Assembly (NCBI GenBank): GCA_947568835.1
Contig: OX387604.1
Location: forward strand, 20,799,076-20,863,075
Source of the DNA: Protonemura montana
Lineage: Eukaryota > Arthropoda > Insecta > Plecoptera > Nemouridae
Length of the DNA: 64,000 bases
Direction: 5' to 3'
Shown here: piece after piece, positions 60,601 through 64,000 of the stretch
Position numbering within the stretch: position 1 is the stretch's first letter
Layout: each line of letters begins with the position of its first letter
Notes under the pieces: generated by a model
The model's database searches: none
Seen by the model: only the letters and a program-made list of their open reading frames with translations
What the model was told of the DNA's origin: nothing
Made by a program: the position numbers and the translations under genes

Positions 60601-63372
60601 TGCTATACAAGGAACTGGTTAATTATTTCACTTTGTGGCTAGGTTGTACACTTTCATTTCCTTCTACAGTGATATGTGCAAGTGCCGAAACTTTATAACC
60701 TCAAATGTTAACTGCAGCGCATTACATTTTTGAAGTTTTTGGTAGTTGTGCTTTCGCTCTTTCATCTCTCAACAATAAAACTGTAGCGGAACAGTTTTAA
60801 ATCATAGCAAGGCCTAGCTTGGTTAGTTACTTGGGTATTACTAATAGTATTTGTAGTAGTTTTTTTTTACCACTTACTTTGTCATCTTTTTTGATGGCAA
60901 GGACTTTATGCCAGTTTTCCATAAGAAAGCATGAGAAGTCAGCATAAGTGTGATGAAATAAGACACAGAGCTGCACAGCTGCGTCAACATCAGTCATCTT
61001 TAATTTTGCTTCAACAATGGCAGCAGCAACCTCGCTGGTGTATTTTGTTAAGTTTAACTGTTTCAAGTCACTGAGAATTGTCCCCATTTGGTTAGCAGTA
61101 AAGCTTTTCTGAAAAGGAATATATCCTTAAATACATAAAAATAAAGCTCCTGCTCTGATTCAGCAAGGTGGTTTTACAATCCCTTATAACGTAGCAATTG
61201 GCCAGCTTATTTATGGTCTCAAATCTGCCAATGTTATTTTGGATTATTATCTTTTTAAGTTCTGAACATTCTGCTGTGTTATTTCTTGAACTCCCAAAAA
61301 TGAGAAGAGTTTCTGCCAGAACCACAAAATCTTGGCAGTGGAAGAAAAACATTGTAAAAAATGATAATAAGTGCCAAATTAAAGGGCCACACTTTGCTTT
61401 CTTACGGGGCTCACGGGATGAAGATTCTCAGATTGCATCTTTCGTGGCTCTATGCAACGTGCAGTGTCTTTAAGCGCTCGGTCAAATACTTTCTTTTAAG
61501 TAACATATTTTATTCTGTGGATGAGTTTGCCAATAACAAATTGTTAATGTAACACTGCCTGACAATGTTTTTCATTATGTATAGAAAAAAAGTAAAAATA
61601 TCTTCCGATGGATGTTACACATGGGTGTACCTACCAAATTCAAACTCAAAAAAGATAAGGAACAAACCTAAAGCCTCAGAACACTTTTCCAAAACTCCTT
61701 CAAATATTTTAATTTTCATTGGATGGGCCATCTTAGAAAAAGGAACCACTAATTAGGCACATTTTGGCAAGGCTCCATGGTAAATTGCAATTCACAATCT
61801 ACATGTTCACAGCTCACATGTTTTAAATATATTGTAATCCCACCTACTTTGAAATTTGAAGCAAGTAAACGAAAGAGATCCAACTTATTACGGGCGATGG
61901 TGTAGGCACACATCAAAATACCACACAAAACTACTTTTGAGCAAAAATTACACATGCTCACAGGCCTGAGCATGCCACTGTCTGAAAGTCATAACATCCC
62001 TCTGCTTCTCCACGAAAACAGCAACATTTGTTATCCAGCCAAACTTTTTGTGTAGACTTTAATAAAAATTGGTCGTGAGGCAATTTAATTGCTCCACAAC
62101 CTATTTCCCAGCATGCCCTGATTGCATGCCTCTGCCGTAGAGAAGGAATAACATGGAAGTTATACTGAAAGCCTTACCACTTTTCGTACAAAAGCAGTAT
62201 TCTTCTTCAGGCTAGAATCCAGACCAGTGAAAAAAGAATCATCAGGTCTTACTTTGTCTAGCATAATATTCTTTTTACGACTTTCCAAGCTCTCTTTCAA
62301 TCGTCCTTCCATGTCCGCTACATAATCGGTGAGCATTTTCTGTAAAAAAAAAGGAAGGTAATAATTACAGCAGATATGTAAGGACATACCATATCAATAT
62401 CCTGGGTTTTTAGACACAACTAGGCACAATGCACAATCCTAAACAAGAATAAATATAATTTCAGTCTACGGTTTTTTATAAATAGAAACAAAAACAAACC
62501 TCATCCGATCGTAATTGATCATCAACGCTGATCTCTTTAGTTATTGTTTGATCTTCGTTTGCACAAATTTGATCAGATATTGAAGCTGCTGAATATTCAA
62601 TTGCATCTGGTTCAACTATTGAGCAAGGTTGAATGGAAAATTGCAGTTGACATGATTCTTCTTCGCATGAAAGCCGAGGCTCAATTATTTTAGTTGATGA
62701 AAGCTGAGGCTTAAACATTTTAGTTGAAATATCTATTGCTACGAAATGATCTTCAGAAATAGAAATTTCCTCCAAATGGGACATTGCAATATTGACATTA
62801 TCATCACTATTCTCCAGCATACTTCCGTAACCATAATTTTTGTCACTTTCATCTTCCAGTGTATCTTCTTCTTCCACATCACTTGAGAGACTTTCTTTCA
62901 ACTCGGTAACCACAATTTCCTCATCTGTGAATTCAATGGTTGAACATGATAAGTCTAGCACACCCGACTCACTTGAAGTCCCATTCAAGCTTGTCACATC
63001 GGATTCGGCAAAAAAGTGTGAAGAAGCGTTTCCCGCAGCACTGCTAGGCATGTCTGTGACAGCTGATTTATTGACAATGTCACAGTTACCGAGCACTTCG
63101 GATGTGTTAGCCAATCCCTCATTCTGAATTGTAAATGCAGTAGAATCAGATTCCCGCGGATCCAACTTTTCTCGACAGTTCGTCACAGTGGAAGATGACC
63201 CTAATTCATCTTTGCCCAAATGCTGTTCAGCCCTGGAATCTGCAGGTATCTGCTTCCAGTTCCAGCTTGATATGTTCCTCTTCTCCTGTAGTGCTGTATT
63301 TGATGAGTTGGTGTTCATTGCCTCATCAACCTCAGACGAATCAATCGAGGAGTCCGGCTCAGTCTGATCCAT
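52554..63372 (-). CDS. UPF2: UPF2, regulator of nonsense transcripts 2 (19 coding exons)
   Basis: UPF2 is the cytoplasmic scaffold of nonsense-mediated mRNA decay; it binds UPF3 at the exon-junction complex and activates the UPF1 helicase. Exons in order of transcription: 63372-62500, 62339-62178, 61108-60878, 60359-60164, 60047-59902, 59248-59065, 58605-58327, 58069-57907, 57790-57643, 57536-57318, 56798-56469, 56203-56045, 55957-55459, 54887-54772, 54641-54431, 53273-53131, 52931-52839, 52758-52652, 52575-52554. All introns are GT-AG and all phases agree, giving about 1426 residues. The order is a long acidic N terminus, three MIF4G domains, an acidic linker and the UPF1-binding region ending YQHPKGAPDADLIF. 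It is longer than human UPF2 mainly through the N-terminal exon. The last intron may be retained, giving an earlier TAA. No inactivating change was seen. Confidence 0.95.
53390..53463 (+). repeat. CAGTGGCG-headed repeat end with 29-nt poly-G, in a UPF2 intron
   Basis: CAGTGGCGTGCGGTGAG is followed after about 45 bp by 29 uninterrupted G, the longest homopolymer in the window. It shares its order of parts with 42175-42227. It sits in UPF2 intron 15, 117 bp upstream (in transcription) of exon 16. Confidence 0.5.
54772..54887 (-). CDS. UPF2: UPF2 exon 14: acidic low-complexity linker
   Basis: Asp/Glu/Gly-rich exon reading QPASVDGSSGDEGTDQRGED onward, matching in position the poly-acidic segment between the third MIF4G domain and the UPF1-binding region. 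Phase-consistent on both sides. Confidence 0.85.
55459..56203 (-). CDS. UPF2: UPF2 exons 12-13: third MIF4G domain
   Basis: Contains VVDAVLEDIRLGLEINLPKY, KYLGELYNYRLVES, then LLRIRLVCVILDTCGQYF and KKKLDYFFVFFQNYF. In the family this domain binds UPF3 through its RNP-like surface and also SMG1. The exon ends in an acidic stretch (DDFMEILMEGDDEN). Confidence 0.95.
56469..58069 (-). CDS. UPF2: UPF2 exons 8-11: second MIF4G domain and start of third
   Basis: Motifs in order: LQNCVNREMIDTASVDFVMK, RIRLDLLPFYSRLVANLYP, KNVRFIGELVKFRMYTK, LLHDFSHHHIEMCCNLLETC, EQMMRKKCVMPMDARYATMI and VRPPLHEFLRRLLYQDL. SHHHIEM...LLETCGRFLFR is a hallmark of UPF2. Confidence 0.95.
58327..58605 (-). CDS. UPF2: UPF2 exon 7: acidic linker
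   Basis: Reads LLWEDEEMRRFYEQLPDMWE with acidic surroundings, matching the family linker (WEDEDARNFYENL type) between the first and second MIF4G domains. It is GC-richer than neighbouring exons. Confidence 0.9.
59065..62339 (-). CDS. UPF2: UPF2 exons 2-6: first MIF4G domain
   Basis: Carries SSLKKNTAFVRKV, LNLTKYTSEVAAAIVEAKLK, YADFSCFLMENWHKV, LRVDLRFYAECINYGVFTN, ILNFCRHCGESFAGLVP and LLKDYFLSLAKHLV, in the order of the first MIF4G domain of the family (about residues 340-600 here). The tail (QELLAFQRQNKKILQTKGEL) is a charged helix. This domain is structural and binds other decay factors. Confidence 0.93.
62500..63372 (-). CDS. UPF2: UPF2 exon 1: acidic, Ser-rich N terminus (291 codons)
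   Basis: Starts MDQTEPDSSIDSSEVDEAMN and is rich in Asp, Glu, Ser and Thr, with no recognised domain. The ATG begins the only long frame in phase with exon 2 (the exon ends on a codon boundary, SDE|gtttgt). The N termini of UPF2 proteins are poorly conserved and charged, so the content fits but the exact start rests on the open frame. Confidence 0.8.
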
Positions 63373-64000
63373 AGCAATATCGAGAGTTTAAATAATAGGT
63401 ATGTAAAGGTATACCTAGCTACGTATTGCACCTAGGGGTATGAGAGAGAAAGATAATATCGTATATCGGTGGTAAGATACAAATGTTTAATAATAGTCAA
63501 TAGCTTACTACACCCTGAACGTGGCTTGACAACCCTCACACTTGACAAACATGAAACCATTAACCTCACCAAAATAAAAAGATTCTTAACAGAGTATTAA
63601 TTCATTTGATGAACCTACCGTAATTCTCCATAAAGGGAGTTTCGACGTTACACATTGAACGATCACATGAAACTGCAACTTTTACGTCTTTAAACAACAG
63701 ACAATCCTTGCAGACAATACCAACAATGAATAAAGTCAGGCAATATACACAAGCACGACCCGACTCGATCGCCACTGCAGTGTTGCCACCATGGTTGCCA
63801 CGGGGGCCAAAGGTACTAAACAGTAATAAGATTGCTAGAACCGCTAGAACAAACTAGGGAACTACTGAATTTGGAATCTTGAACTTTTTTGAACCATTAT
63901 TTACATTTAGATCCTCATCAACAAAAAATTGAGTCCCGTACAGATTTTCCATGTAAATTAAAAATCGAAATGAATGGAAAGTACCAAAACAAAAGGGCTT
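63373..64000 (-). promoter_or_regulatory. UPF2 5'UTR and promoter region
   Basis: No coding sequence seen. On the - strand, 63770-63810 reads GTGGCAACCATGGTGGCAAC then ACTGCAGTGGCGATCGAG, a GC-richer patch in an A/T-rich surrounding. TGGCAACACTG is similar to, but not the same as, the Drosophila M1BP motif YGGTCACACTR found in housekeeping promoters. The transcription start is not determined. Confidence 0.3.

Noticed and set aside
1..64000. CRISPR arrays, bacterial operons, prophage
   Set aside because: The window is animal nuclear DNA with introns; the tandem repeats lack regular unique spacers.

Overview
This is eukaryotic, metazoan nuclear DNA. It has spliced genes with GT-AG introns, a CR1-like non-LTR retrotransposon, SINE-like repeats with tRNA or 5S rRNA heads, many microsatellites and unusually long poly-G/poly-C runs. 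The two gene models and TCAGT-type initiator sequences fit an arthropod, but the species cannot be fixed from the sequence. No tool was run: exon boundaries were read by eye from protein similarity, splice consensus and phase agreement.

Layout. 1-12.7 kb shows no convincing gene and is rich in tandem repeats. 12.7-38.1 kb on the + strand is a single ephrin gene. Its first coding exon (ending 13419) is separated from exon 2 (32802) by a 19.4-kb intron; five further exons give a protein of about 282 residues with a signal peptide, an ephrin receptor-binding domain, a Thr/Pro-rich stalk and a GPI-anchor-like C terminus. 38.1-43.9 kb is probably long 3'UTR, or an intron if a downstream terminal-exon cassette at 43889-44605 is used; that cassette is phase-compatible and would encode a transmembrane segment and a polybasic tail. 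44.6-46.1 kb holds two tRNA-derived SINE candidates. 46.1-50.6 kb is a degenerate CR1-like LINE, with an ORF1 that begins inside a macro (ADP-ribose-binding) domain and continues as a long Trp/Pro/Gln-rich coding minisatellite, followed by a frameshifted endonuclease/reverse transcriptase ORF2. A hAT-like terminus lies at 50.7-50.8 kb. 52.55-63.37 kb on the - strand is a complete 19-exon UPF2 gene (nonsense-mediated decay), about 1426 residues.

The two host genes are convergent and functionally unrelated: ephrin is a cell-surface ligand of Eph receptor tyrosine kinases, and UPF2 is a cytoplasmic scaffold bridging UPF1 and UPF3 in mRNA surveillance. The roughly 8-14 kb between their 3' ends has collected the mobile elements. 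The observations most worth checking are the macro-domain/Trp-Gln-repeat ORF1 of the LINE, the possible GPI-versus-transmembrane isoform switch of ephrin, and the 5S-headed repeats in ephrin introns.
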